A stretch of DNA of 8,312 nt from Chloroflexota bacterium (lineage in GTDB: Bacteria > Chloroflexota > Limnocylindria > Limnocylindrales > CSP1-4), in NCBI GenBank assembly GCA_021802185.1, contig JAKAAV010000076.1:1-8312 (forward strand), read 5' to 3'. Shown here one piece after another: positions 1 to 5,876 of the stretch; the stretch's first letter is position 1; each line of letters starts with the position of its first letter. A program made the translations under genes and the position numbers. The notes beneath the pieces were generated by a model. The model was not told the origin of the DNA, made no database searches, and saw only the letters and a list, made by a program, of their open reading frames with translations.

Positions 1-123
1 GGCCAGCGCCGCCCCCAGCGCCGCCCCCACCGACGCCGATTCGGACGCGTCGATCAGAGCCGCCTTGCAGCGACCGGTTCCGAGGTCGAGCCCGATCAAC
101 AGCGGTTGCGCACGTGCCGGCAT
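1..123 (-). CDS. FGGY-family carbohydrate kinase, N-terminal fragment (partial)
   Basis: Reading the minus strand from an ATG whose complement is at 121-123 gives 41 open codons to the window edge. The translation begins MPARAQPLLIGLDLGTGRCK and continues AALIDA. The hydrophobic strand followed by D-L-G-T-G/T-x-x-x-K is the phosphate-1 (nucleotide-binding) loop at the start of the sugar kinase/Hsp70/actin fold. The spacing and the following LID strand fit FGGY kinases (xylulokinase, glycerol kinase), which phosphorylate sugars or polyols with ATP in the cytoplasm. ROK or BadF-type ATPases share this fold and are alternatives. Residues after about 26 (SESASVGAALGAALA) are low complexity and include a GAAL duplication, which is unusual just after the phosphate loop. 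The gene is divergent from the AI-2E gene. The substrate cannot be named from this fragment. Confidence 0.6.
   Translation of the reverse strand, partial: MPARAQPLLIGLDLGTGRCKAALIDASESASVGAALGAALA
5..28. repeat. 12-bp perfect tandem duplication
   Basis: The unit AGCGCCGCCCCC occurs twice in a row. It lies inside the minus-strand kinase fragment and encodes a GAAL-GAAL duplication. The length is a multiple of three, so the frame is kept. Polymerase slippage in GC-rich DNA is the simplest origin. Confidence 0.8.
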
Positions 124-161
124 GCCGGTGATGATGCTCCCCGGTCCACACTCCGGGTGCA

Positions 162-180
162 CGCCGTACGCTTGACGGCG
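162..180. promoter_or_regulatory. inverted repeat in the divergent intergenic region (possible operator)
   Basis: CGCCGT (162-167) is the exact inverse of ACGGCG (175-180), separated by 7 bases. It lies between the divergent kinase and AI-2E genes, about 20 bp before the GTG start at 202, where an operator or 5'-UTR hairpin could act. Six-base GC-rich inverted repeats arise readily by chance at this composition, so a regulatory role is only a suggestion. No convincing -10/-35 pair was seen around it. Confidence 0.2.
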
Positions 181-191
181 CCCCGAGCAAC

Positions 192-196
192 AGGAG
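192..196 (+). promoter_or_regulatory. ribosome binding site deciding a GTG start
   Basis: AGGAG at 192-196 lies 5 bases before the GTG at 202. It favours this start over the in-frame TTG at 106, which would overlap the divergent kinase gene and add 32 residues with no transmembrane character. Confidence 0.7.
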
Positions 197-201
197 CGAC
201 G

Positions 202-1353
202 GTGACGAATTCGGACACCCCCACGATCCAGCGCGTGCCGCGCGCGCGCCTGGCGTGGCTCGCGCTCGCGGTGCTCCTGCTGATCTGGGTCTCGCGTGAC
301 GTGCTGCCGCCGTTCGTGATCGGTGGGGTGGTCGCCTACGCCTTCTCGCCGCTCGTGGGTGTCCTCGAGACGCGGACGCGCCTGCCGCGGTTCGTCGCGA
401 TCCTCGGGTTGTATGTCGTGGCGCTCGCGGCGATCGCGGTCGGGGTGTGGGCGGCGTCCGGGCAGCTCGTCAACGAGCTCGCCGAGCTTGCGAGCGGCGG
501 CCCGTCGGCGGTCGCCGATCTCCTGTCGGCCGTCCTCGGCAGGAACGCGATCGTGGTCGGGACGCATCAGATCACCGTGACCGAGATCGCGAACCAGCTG
601 AACGTCGCGGTCGCCCACGCCATCGCAAGCCCCACCGACGCACTGCACCTGGCGACGCTCGCGGCGGACACTGCGCTGCAGGCCGTGCTCGTGCTGATCG
701 TGGCCTTCTACCTGATGCTCGACGGCGGCCGCTTCTGGCGATACGCACTCGGGTTCCTGCCGCCGGTCCAGCGCCAACGCGCCTCGGAGATCGCGGACCG
801 GATCCACGTCGTGCTCGCCCGGTGGATGCGCGGGCAGCTCGCGCTGATCGTGCTCGTCGGCCTGGTCCTGTACGTCGTCCTCGGGCCGATCCTGCACCTC
901 CCCTACGCGCTCGTCCTCGGCGCGACGAGCGGGATCCTCGAGATCATCCCGCTCGTCGGCCCCGTGGTCGCGGCCACCGTCGCCGGGACCGTCGCGTTCT
1001 CGCGGGGCGGGTTCGAGCTCACGCTCGTCGTGCTCACCGTGTACGTCGTCGTCCGCGAGGTCGAGGACCAGGTCGTGATGCCCGTCGTGATCGGCCGCGC
1101 CGTGCACCTCCACCCCGTCGTGACGATCTTCGCGGTCCTCGTCGGGCTCTCCGTGTGGGGGATCCTCGGCGGACTGCTCGCGGTGCCCGTCGCCGCGGCG
1201 CTCAACGTCACGCTCGCGGAGCTGTACCCCGCGGACCCAGACCCGGACCCCCGCGATGCCTCGACGACCGCTCCCGCGCCGGCCGATGCTTCGCTTCAGG
1301 TGCACGGGGCTCCGCCTCGCTCGACGGACGTGCACGGGGCGCCCGAGGAGTAA
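202..1353 (+). CDS. AI-2E family transporter (YdiK/PerM/TqsA-like membrane protein)
   Basis: This encodes 383 residues from the GTG chosen by the upstream AGGAG. The sequence shows two hydrophobic segments at about 17-32 and 36-56 and a third at about 64-86. A hydrophilic region follows, then a helix ending FYLMLDGGRFWRY and a series of hydrophobic helices. The second half has the family's hallmarks: ILEIIPLVGPVVAA, a segment with EVEDQVVMPVVIGRAVHLHP, and a closing LSVWGILGGLLAVPVAAAL. These match the AI-2E exporter/UPF0118 family, whose members have been linked to autoinducer-2 export or Na+/H+ antiport; the substrate here is unknown. The last 40 or so residues are a Pro/Asp/Ala-rich tail (DPDPDPRDAS) with a repeated VHGAP. 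The gene is probably co-transcribed with the SppA gene 9 bp downstream, which is in the same frame. The family call is secure; the function is not. Confidence 0.9.
   Translation: MTNSDTPTIQRVPRARLAWLALAVLLLIWVSRDVLPPFVIGGVVAYAFSPLVGVLETRTRLPRFVAILGLYVVALAAIAVGVWAASGQLVNELAELASGGPSAVADLLSAVLGRNAIVVGTHQITVTEIANQLNVAVAHAIASPTDALHLATLAADTALQAVLVLIVAFYLMLDGGRFWRYALGFLPPVQRQRASEIADRIHVVLARWMRGQLALIVLVGLVLYVVLGPILHLPYALVLGATSGILEIIPLVGPVVAATVAGTVAFSRGGFELTLVVLTVYVVVREVEDQVVMPVVIGRAVHLHPVVTIFAVLVGLSVWGILGGLLAVPVAAALNVTLAELYPADPDPDPRDASTTAPAPADASLQVHGAPPRSTDVHGAPEE
1300..1340. repeat. pair of 11-bp direct repeats with 30-bp period
   Basis: GTGCACGGGGC occurs at 1300-1310 and 1330-1340. In the AI-2E protein this gives two VHGAP motifs ten residues apart in the disordered C-terminal tail. 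It is consistent with an in-frame duplication that has since diverged. Confidence 0.6.
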
Positions 1354-1362
1354 CGTCCGGCC

Positions 1363-2226
1363 ATGCCACCGAAGCGCGACCCGAACCGCCGGGCGTCCGG
1401 CACGCTCCGCGAGCGCCTCGCCCGGTTGCTGCCGGGTGTCCATGTGCCCGTGCCGCGCGGCCGCGTGGCGGTCGTCCGCCTGTTCGGGCCGATCCCGGGC
1501 GGCGGCCGGAGCTCGTCGCTGGCCGAGCTTGCGGCGCACCTGCGTGATTCGCGCCGCGTCCCGGCGGTCGTGCTCGACATCGACTCCCCCGGCGGATCGG
1601 CGTCCGCGTCCGACGACCTGTTCCTCGCCTTCGAGCGCCTGGCGCGCGCGAAGCCCCTGGTCGCCTCGATTCGCGGGACCGGCGCATCCGGCGCCTACCT
1701 CGCGGCGCTCGCGGCGCGGCGCATCGTCGCCAACCCGAACGCGATCGTCGGCTCGATCGGGGTCATCTCGGCCGGCCCGCGCGTGCCCCGTCTGCTCGAT
1801 CGCGTCGGGGTCGGCGTGAGCGTCCGGAAGGCCGGTCGGCTGAAGGACATGGGCGCGCCGTGGCACGACGACTCCGACGAGGAGCAGGCGAAGGAGCAGG
1901 AGCTGGTCGACGCGATCTACGACGCGTTCGTCGCCCGGGTCGCCGCGGCCCGCCGGATGTCGCCCGAGCGGGTCCGCGAGCTGGCGACCGGCGAGGTCTG
2001 GCTCGGCACCCGCGCGCTGGAGCTCGGGCTCGTCGACGAGATCGGGGATCTCGAGCGGGCGGTCGAGATCGCGGCCGGGATGGCCCGCGTCCCGTCCCGG
2101 TCGACGCGCGTCCGGCTGCGCCAGCCGCTCCTCGGCCGCCTCGTTGACCGGTTCGCGACCCGAGCCGCGCTGGCTGCCGCCGACGAGATCGAGGCGCGGT
2201 TCGGCGGTCGGTTCAGAGGGCTGTAG
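1363..2226 (+). CDS. sppA: SppA-like S49 serine peptidase without membrane anchor
   Basis: This encodes 287 residues of the SppA/protease IV type, a Ser/Lys-dyad peptidase that usually degrades cleaved signal peptides at the membrane. The S49 fold is clear: VAVVRLFGPIPG at 36-47, VVLDIDSPGGS at 69-79 (oxyanion region), and GTGASGAY with the probable nucleophile Ser109. NAIVGSIGVIS (126-136) follows, then RLKDMGAP with the probable general base Lys161. The Ser-Lys spacing is 52 residues, the same as I recall for Bacillus subtilis SppA (Ser147/Lys199). The helical region at 170-240, including GEVWLGTRALELGLVDEIG, is also typical. Residues 1-33 are basic and proline-containing with no hydrophobic helix. 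An in-frame TAA at 1351 allows at most three more codons upstream, so no signal anchor is encoded. A GAGGAG at 1345-1350, inside the previous gene, may serve as the ribosome binding site, though 12 bases is a long spacing. Confidence 0.9.
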   Translation: MPPKRDPNRRASGTLRERLARLLPGVHVPVPRGRVAVVRLFGPIPGGGRSSSLAELAAHLRDSRRVPAVVLDIDSPGGSASASDDLFLAFERLARAKPLVASIRGTGASGAYLAALAARRIVANPNAIVGSIGVISAGPRVPRLLDRVGVGVSVRKAGRLKDMGAPWHDDSDEEQAKEQELVDAIYDAFVARVAAARRMSPERVRELATGEVWLGTRALELGLVDEIGDLERAVEIAAGMARVPSRSTRVRLRQPLLGRLVDRFATRAALAAADEIEARFGGRFRGL

Positions 2227-2237
2227 CGGGCGCGACG

Positions 2238-2258
2238 CGGCCGGCCGGCCGTATCTTT
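2238..2258 (+). terminator. possible intrinsic terminator after sppA
   Basis: The 14-base palindrome CGGCCGGCCGGCCG (2238-2251) starts 12 bases after the sppA stop. It can fold as a 5-bp stem with a 4-base loop and is followed by TATCTTT. The short T-rich run is the only one in the region. The stem is short and self-complementary, so the call is moderate. Confidence 0.35.
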
Positions 2259-2302
2259 CCGCGACCCTGTCGTCTCCCCTGCGCGCGTAACAGCCCGCTC
2301 GC

Positions 2303-2322
2303 GACCGGCCCTTCCGCCGGTC
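2303..2322. other. perfect 7-bp stem-loop upstream of ftsH
   Basis: GACCGGC (2303-2309) pairs exactly with GCCGGTC (2316-2322) around a CCTTCC loop. It has no T-run. It could be a second, Rho-assisted terminator element for the sppA transcript, an operator, or part of the ftsH leader; the sequence does not choose between these. Confidence 0.35.
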
Positions 2323-2439
2323 CTTCGCTACCGCGTCGATACACTACGCGGACGTCCCGGCATCGCCAGCGCACCCGGTGGTGCCGGATCCTCCAATGGC
2401 CCGCTCGGGCGTCAGCGCCTCCGAGGTCCCAGACCCGAT

Positions 2440-5100
2440 ATGCCGTCCCTCTTCCGACCGGACATGCCGCGCCGAACGCGGCTGCTCGCGTTCGCGATTC
2501 CCGCGCTGCTCCTCGGCCTGTTCGTCGCGTACACGCTCGGCTCGGTCTCGGCCGCGCCCGCGCTCCCGCTCGCGTCGGGCTCGCCGTGGACGTTCAACCA
2601 GCTGATCCGCGAGATCGATTCCGGGTCCGTGGTCGCGGTCGTGCCAGCGACCGGCACGTTGCCAACCGGGCAGGCCGGCACCGCGCAGACGCAGGGGTCC
2701 ACGACGACGGGTTCGGGTTCCGGCCAGGCCGCGAGCCAGGCGTCGGGACAGGCAGCGGCCGCCGCCGGGTCAAGCATGGCGGCGCAGTCGAACACGTCAG
2801 CCCAATCCGGCACGGCCCGGCAGTCGAGCACGTCCGCGGGCCAGGGCACGACCACCGGCGGGACGCTCACCGGCGGCACGTCCGCGGGCCAGGGCACGAC
2901 CACCGGCGGGACGCCCACCCTCAACGACAAGACCTCCGCCGCGTACAGTGCCGGCCCGGCCGAGTCCGTCGTCGCCGCCGCGCAGACCACGTCGGGCCAG
3001 GTCATCCCGATCGCGTCCGCAACCGGCGCCGCAGGCGTGGTCGACGCGCTCCGAGTCCTTGGCTACGCGAACGTGATCAGCCCGGAGGCCGCTCAGCGGT
3101 GGCCGGCGAGCGGCGGGGGATTCGACCCCGGGTCGTCGCTGCCGGCCCTGCTGATCGGGGTCGGGCTGGGGATCATGCTGTTCGCCGCCGCCGCCTCGAT
3201 CGCCAGGAACCGTCGGCGCCAGACGCCGGATCGTTGGAGCCCTCGCGCATCGGGCGGTGGGAACAGCCCGTGGGCGGGTTCCCAGCAGCCGAAGAACGAG
3301 ACGGCGACGAACGTCCGCTTCGACGACGTCGCGGGGGTCGAGGAGGCCAAGCTCGAGCTCGCCGAGACCGTCGAGTTCCTCAAGTCGCCGGGCCGCTTCC
3401 GGGCCCTGGGCGCGAAGCCGGTGCGCGGCGTGCTGCTCAGCGGCCCGCCCGGTACCGGCAAGACGCTGCTCGCGAAGGCCGTCGCGCACGAGGCGGGCGT
3501 CCCGTTCTTCGCGGCGTCCGGGTCGGAGTTCGTCGAGCGGTACGTCGGCGTCGGCGCCGAGCGAGTACGGTCGCTGTTCACGAAGGCGCGCGAGGCCGGC
3601 CGCGGCGTCATCTTCATCGACGAGATCGACGCCGTCGCGAAGATCCGGGGCGGCCCCAACAGCCACGACGAGCGCGAGCAGACGCTCAACCAGCTGCTCG
3701 TCGAGATGGACGGCTTCGGGTCGGACGACAACGTGGTCGTGATGGCCGCGACCAACCGCGTCGACACGCTCGATCCCGCGCTGCTCCGGCCGGGCCGCTT
3801 CACGCGAAAGATCCACGTGCCGCTCCCGGATCGGGACGCGCGCGAGGCGATCCTCGCGGTGCACGCCGCGAACAAGCCGCTCCAGGAGGACGTCGACCTC
3901 GCCGCCGTCGCCCGCCGGACCTACGGGTTCTCCGGGGCGATGCTCGCAGATCTCCTCAACGAGGCGGCCATCTTCGCGGCCCGCGGCAACCGGAAGGAGG
4001 TCACGGTCGAGGACGTCCACCGCGGGTGGCTGAAGGTCGCCGTCGGGACGGCGCGGCAGCGCTCGATGGACGAGCGCGAGCGGATGATCATCGCGGCGCA
4101 CGAGACGGGCCACGCGATCTGCGGCGTGCTCGCCGGTGACGGCCGGCGGGTCGAGGAGATCAGCCTGTTCCAGCACGGCGAGGCGCTCGGCGTGACGGTG
4201 AGCTCCGGCGACGACGACGCGCTGCCTTCCGAGGCCCGCCTCCGCGCCCGGCTCGTCGCGCTGATGGGCGGACGGGCGGCCGAGGAGCTCGTGTTCGGCG
4301 AAGTCACCGGCGGCGCGTCGAACGACTTCGAGCAGGCGACCAAGCTCGCCACGCAGATGGTGACGAAGTGGGGCCTGGGCGCGGACCCGTCGGCCACGGA
4401 CCCCGGTCCGACGGGCCGCGGCCTGCTGTCGACGTTCGTCGTCACGACCGAGGACACCCCCCAGCCCGCGGAGCTCGTCGCCGCTCAGGCCCGGGCGATC
4501 CGCGCGATCCTGGACGAAGCGTATGCGGACTCGCGCGAGTTGCTGCAGGCGGAGCGCGAGCGGCTCGACCGTGTCGCGGCGTACCTGTTCGAGCACGAGC
4601 GGATGTCGGGGGACGAACTAGAGGGCGTGCTGGACGGCACCCTCGCGTCGGCGGCCATCGAGCGGTGGCGCGAGCTGACGGCGGCCGCACGGCAACTCGA
4701 CGCGCTCGAGGAGGGCGACATCTCGGCCGCCTGGCGGCGCGCGCGGCGGTGGGCGCTGCGGCGGCAGGCGCTGCCCCGGGCCGGTGGCGTGGCGGTTGCG
4801 GCCGCCCAGTCGACCCCTGCGCCGTCCGGTGCAGACGTCCCCGGACTGGCGCGTTCGGGCGGGCGGCCCGACGGCACAGGCCAGCGGCCCGACGGCACAC
4901 GCCAGGGACCCGACGCCTCGGTGTCCCCGCGCCGCCAACGTGGGCGACGACCGCGCCTGTTGGCGCCCGTGACGGCCCTGGCCGTCGCGCTGCTTCGGGT
5001 GACGCCCCGGCGTCACCGGCCGGTACCGGCCCTGCACGTCACCCCGAGGCTGGATTCGCGGCGGCAGCCGGTTGCGGCCCCGTCGGACAACGGCGACTGA
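2440..5100 (+). CDS. ftsH: FtsH-family ATP-dependent zinc metalloprotease with long extracytoplasmic insert and C-terminal tail
   Basis: This encodes 886 residues, against about 640 in E. coli FtsH, a membrane-anchored hexameric protease that unfolds and degrades membrane and short-lived cytoplasmic proteins. TM1 is at about 15-38 and TM2 at about 233-255, followed by a RNRRR stop-transfer. The roughly 195 residues between them hold a Ser/Thr/Gly/Gln/Ala-rich low-complexity stretch (about 70-175). The AAA+ domain (about 292-535) has Walker A GPPGTGKT (335-342), Walker B FIDEID with D394/E395, pore motif RYVG (367-370), and arginine fingers R450 and R453 in LLRPGRF. The M41 domain has HETGH at 554-558 and the probable third zinc ligand D629 in GASNDFEQAT. 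All catalytic residues are therefore present. Residues about 736-886 form an Arg/Pro-rich extension with RPDGT repeats and a short hydrophobic run (LLAPVTALAVALL). The ATG at 2440 has only a weak GAGG upstream; Met9 (2464) is an alternative start that keeps TM1. Confidence 0.95.
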   Translation: MPSLFRPDMPRRTRLLAFAIPALLLGLFVAYTLGSVSAAPALPLASGSPWTFNQLIREIDSGSVVAVVPATGTLPTGQAGTAQTQGSTTTGSGSGQAASQASGQAAAAAGSSMAAQSNTSAQSGTARQSSTSAGQGTTTGGTLTGGTSAGQGTTTGGTPTLNDKTSAAYSAGPAESVVAAAQTTSGQVIPIASATGAAGVVDALRVLGYANVISPEAAQRWPASGGGFDPGSSLPALLIGVGLGIMLFAAAASIARNRRRQTPDRWSPRASGGGNSPWAGSQQPKNETATNVRFDDVAGVEEAKLELAETVEFLKSPGRFRALGAKPVRGVLLSGPPGTGKTLLAKAVAHEAGVPFFAASGSEFVERYVGVGAERVRSLFTKAREAGRGVIFIDEIDAVAKIRGGPNSHDEREQTLNQLLVEMDGFGSDDNVVVMAATNRVDTLDPALLRPGRFTRKIHVPLPDRDAREAILAVHAANKPLQEDVDLAAVARRTYGFSGAMLADLLNEAAIFAARGNRKEVTVEDVHRGWLKVAVGTARQRSMDERERMIIAAHETGHAICGVLAGDGRRVEEISLFQHGEALGVTVSSGDDDALPSEARLRARLVALMGGRAAEELVFGEVTGGASNDFEQATKLATQMVTKWGLGADPSATDPGPTGRGLLSTFVVTTEDTPQPAELVAAQARAIRAILDEAYADSRELLQAERERLDRVAAYLFEHERMSGDELEGVLDGTLASAAIERWRELTAAARQLDALEEGDISAAWRRARRWALRRQALPRAGGVAVAAAQSTPAPSGADVPGLARSGGRPDGTGQRPDGTRQGPDASVSPRRQRGRRPRLLAPVTALAVALLRVTPRRHRPVPALHVTPRLDSRRQPVAAPSDNGD
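2828..2919. repeat. 44-bp direct repeats, 48-bp period, in the ftsH extracytoplasmic insert
   Basis: Positions 2828-2871 and 2876-2919 are identical except at 2867 (T) versus 2915 (C). The 48-bp period equals 16 codons and gives two copies of a segment containing SAGQGTTTGGT with L or P next. The near-identity at the DNA level indicates a recent duplication within the low-complexity linker between the two FtsH membrane helices. Confidence 0.85.
4864..4899. repeat. 21-bp-period tandem repeat in the ftsH C-terminal tail
   Basis: CGGCCCGACGGCACA occurs at 4864-4878 and again at 4885-4899, with a decayed third copy after it (GGACCCGACGCC). In the protein this gives RPDGTGQ, RPDGTRQ and GPDAS from residue 809. 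The period is seven codons. Confidence 0.75.
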
Positions 5101-5136
5101 GCTGCCGGGGACGGCCGGCTTCGATCCTCGCGAACC

Positions 5137-5625
5137 ATGAGCCCTTCGCGACGTGACGCCGAGGGCCACCGGCAGGTGGGCCCGACGCGCGAGTCGCTCG
5201 TCGAGCGCCTCATCGGGGAGGCGATGGAGGAAGGCGGCTTCGACGAGCTGCCGCACCGCGGGGAACCGCTGCCGCTCGAGGACGAGACGCTCGCCGGCGA
5301 CATGGCGAGCGCGTTCCACATCCTGCGTAATGCCGGAATGGCGCCGCCGTGGATCGAGGCGGACAAGGAGGCCCGGCGGCTGCTCGCCGAGCGGGACGAG
5401 ATCGTTGCCCGTGGCCGGGGTGCCACCCCGCTCCGGGCGTCCGTTCTCAGGCGCCGCCTCCGCGACGTCGTCGAACGCGCGAACCAGGCGATCGCGATCC
5501 TGAACGCGGAGGCCCCGACGCCGGCGCAGCACCGGCGCCCACTGGCACTCGAGCGCGAGCTCGCCGCGCTCGAGTGGGCGGTCCACGGCCGGGAGACGCG
5601 CGGCCGGGAGACGCCTGGCGCGTGA
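5137..5625 (+). CDS. DUF1992 / DnaJ-homolog subfamily C member 28-like protein
   Basis: This encodes 162 residues. Residues about 20-90 match the DUF1992 pattern closely: [20 protein letters not shown], the [12 protein letters not shown] turn (39-49), then [19 protein letters not shown] (56-74) and a charged [13 protein letters not shown] helix. This domain occurs as a stand-alone bacterial protein and in eukaryotic DNAJC28. Its biochemical role is not established, and no J-domain HPD motif is present here. No signal peptide or membrane helix is seen, so it is probably cytoplasmic. The remaining residues form a charged helical region (about 95-150) and a short repeated tail, [12 protein letters not shown]. 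The gene begins 36 bp after ftsH on the same strand, so co-transcription is plausible. No clear Shine-Dalgarno sequence precedes the ATG. Confidence 0.88.
   Translation: MSPSRRDAEGHRQVGPTRESLVERLIGEAMEEGGFDELPHRGEPLPLEDETLAGDMASAFHILRNAGMAPPWIEADKEARRLLAERDEIVARGRGATPLRASVLRRRLRDVVERANQAIAILNAEAPTPAQHRRPLALERELAALEWAVHGRETRGRETPGA
5586..5614. repeat. 14-bp direct repeats, 15-bp period, at the end of the DUF1992 gene
   Basis: CGGCCGGGAGACGC is found at 5586-5599 and 5601-5614. It encodes two GRET units near the C-terminus. The five-codon period keeps the frame. Confidence 0.75.
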
Positions 5626-5654
5626 CGCCGCCGGGGAGGGCCTCCCGTGGCGTC
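5624..5654 (+). terminator. two-part stem-loop at the DUF1992 stop codon
   Basis: GACGCC (5624-5629, overlapping the TGA stop) pairs with GGCGTC (5649-5654). Inside this, GGGAG (5634-5638) pairs with CTCCC (5642-5646) around a GGC loop, leaving a small internal loop of 4 and 2 bases. The eleven perfect pairs directly at the gene end suggest a transcript-end hairpin. No T-run follows, so it may protect the RNA 3' end or act with Rho rather than as a classical intrinsic terminator. Confidence 0.45.
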
Positions 5655-5876
5655 CCACGAACACCCGCGCCCGCATCTCGGGACGTCCGGCCCCGCCTCG
5701 CGCCCCCTCCGGCCCTTCCGCCGCCGGGCGTCGTGCCGCACCCTGCCATCGACGTACCGATCACCATGCGTCCGTGCATCGACGCGCGGCCGCGCCGAGC
5801 GGCCCTGACCGGCCGTGGTCGGCCGCCCGCAGTCAGCGAACGAGACGCGGGCCGAGATGTCACCCGAGGAGCAACG
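5626..5876. other. intergenic region before the acyl-CoA synthetase gene
   Basis: These 251 bp start with the stem-loop at 5624-5654. They also hold a GCGCGGCCGCGC palindrome (5784-5795), a CGGCCG-TGGT-CGGCCG hairpin (5810-5825) and a Shine-Dalgarno sequence (5866-5871). I see no convincing -10/-35 promoter pair and no credible gene. A new transcript for the downstream gene is likely from the size of the gap. Confidence 0.45.
5866..5871 (+). promoter_or_regulatory. ribosome binding site of the acyl-CoA synthetase gene
   Basis: GAGGAG lies 5 bases upstream of the ATG at 5877 and fixes that start. Confidence 0.75.

Larger units (their letters stand above)
2227..2439. other. intergenic region between sppA and ftsH
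   Basis: These 213 bp hold no credible reading frame. They contain the terminator-like palindrome at 2238-2251 and a second perfect hairpin at 2303-2322. This is the most AT-containing non-coding stretch between 1353 and 5100, and it probably carries the ftsH promoter. A TACACT at 2340-2345 has the general form of a -10 box but has no matching -35. A weak GAGG at 2423-2426 lies 13 bases before the ftsH ATG. Confidence 0.5.

Noticed and set aside
117..128. CCGGCATGCCGG palindrome over the kinase start codon
   Set aside because: It is a 12-bp GC-rich palindrome at a start codon with no partner site nearby; chance cannot be excluded and no regulator gene is in view.
172..177. TTGACG as a -35 box for the AI-2E gene
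   Set aside because: A -10 at normal spacing would fall on the ribosome binding site at 192-196, where nothing similar to TATAAT exists.
106..201. 32-residue N-terminal extension of the AI-2E protein from a TTG
   Set aside because: It would overlap the divergent kinase start and has no ribosome binding site; AGGAG at 192-196 supports the GTG at 202.
447..1547. 366-codon plus-strand frame across the AI-2E/sppA junction
   Set aside because: It is an Arg/Pro-rich out-of-frame translation of two clearly identified genes.
2340..2345. TACACT as a -10 promoter box for ftsH
   Set aside because: The sequence at the right distance upstream (2317-2322) does not resemble TTGACA, so it is not reported as a promoter.
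2797..4596. 599-codon minus-strand open frame
   Set aside because: It is antisense to the FtsH catalytic domains and has low-complexity charged composition with no motif; it is a codon-bias shadow.
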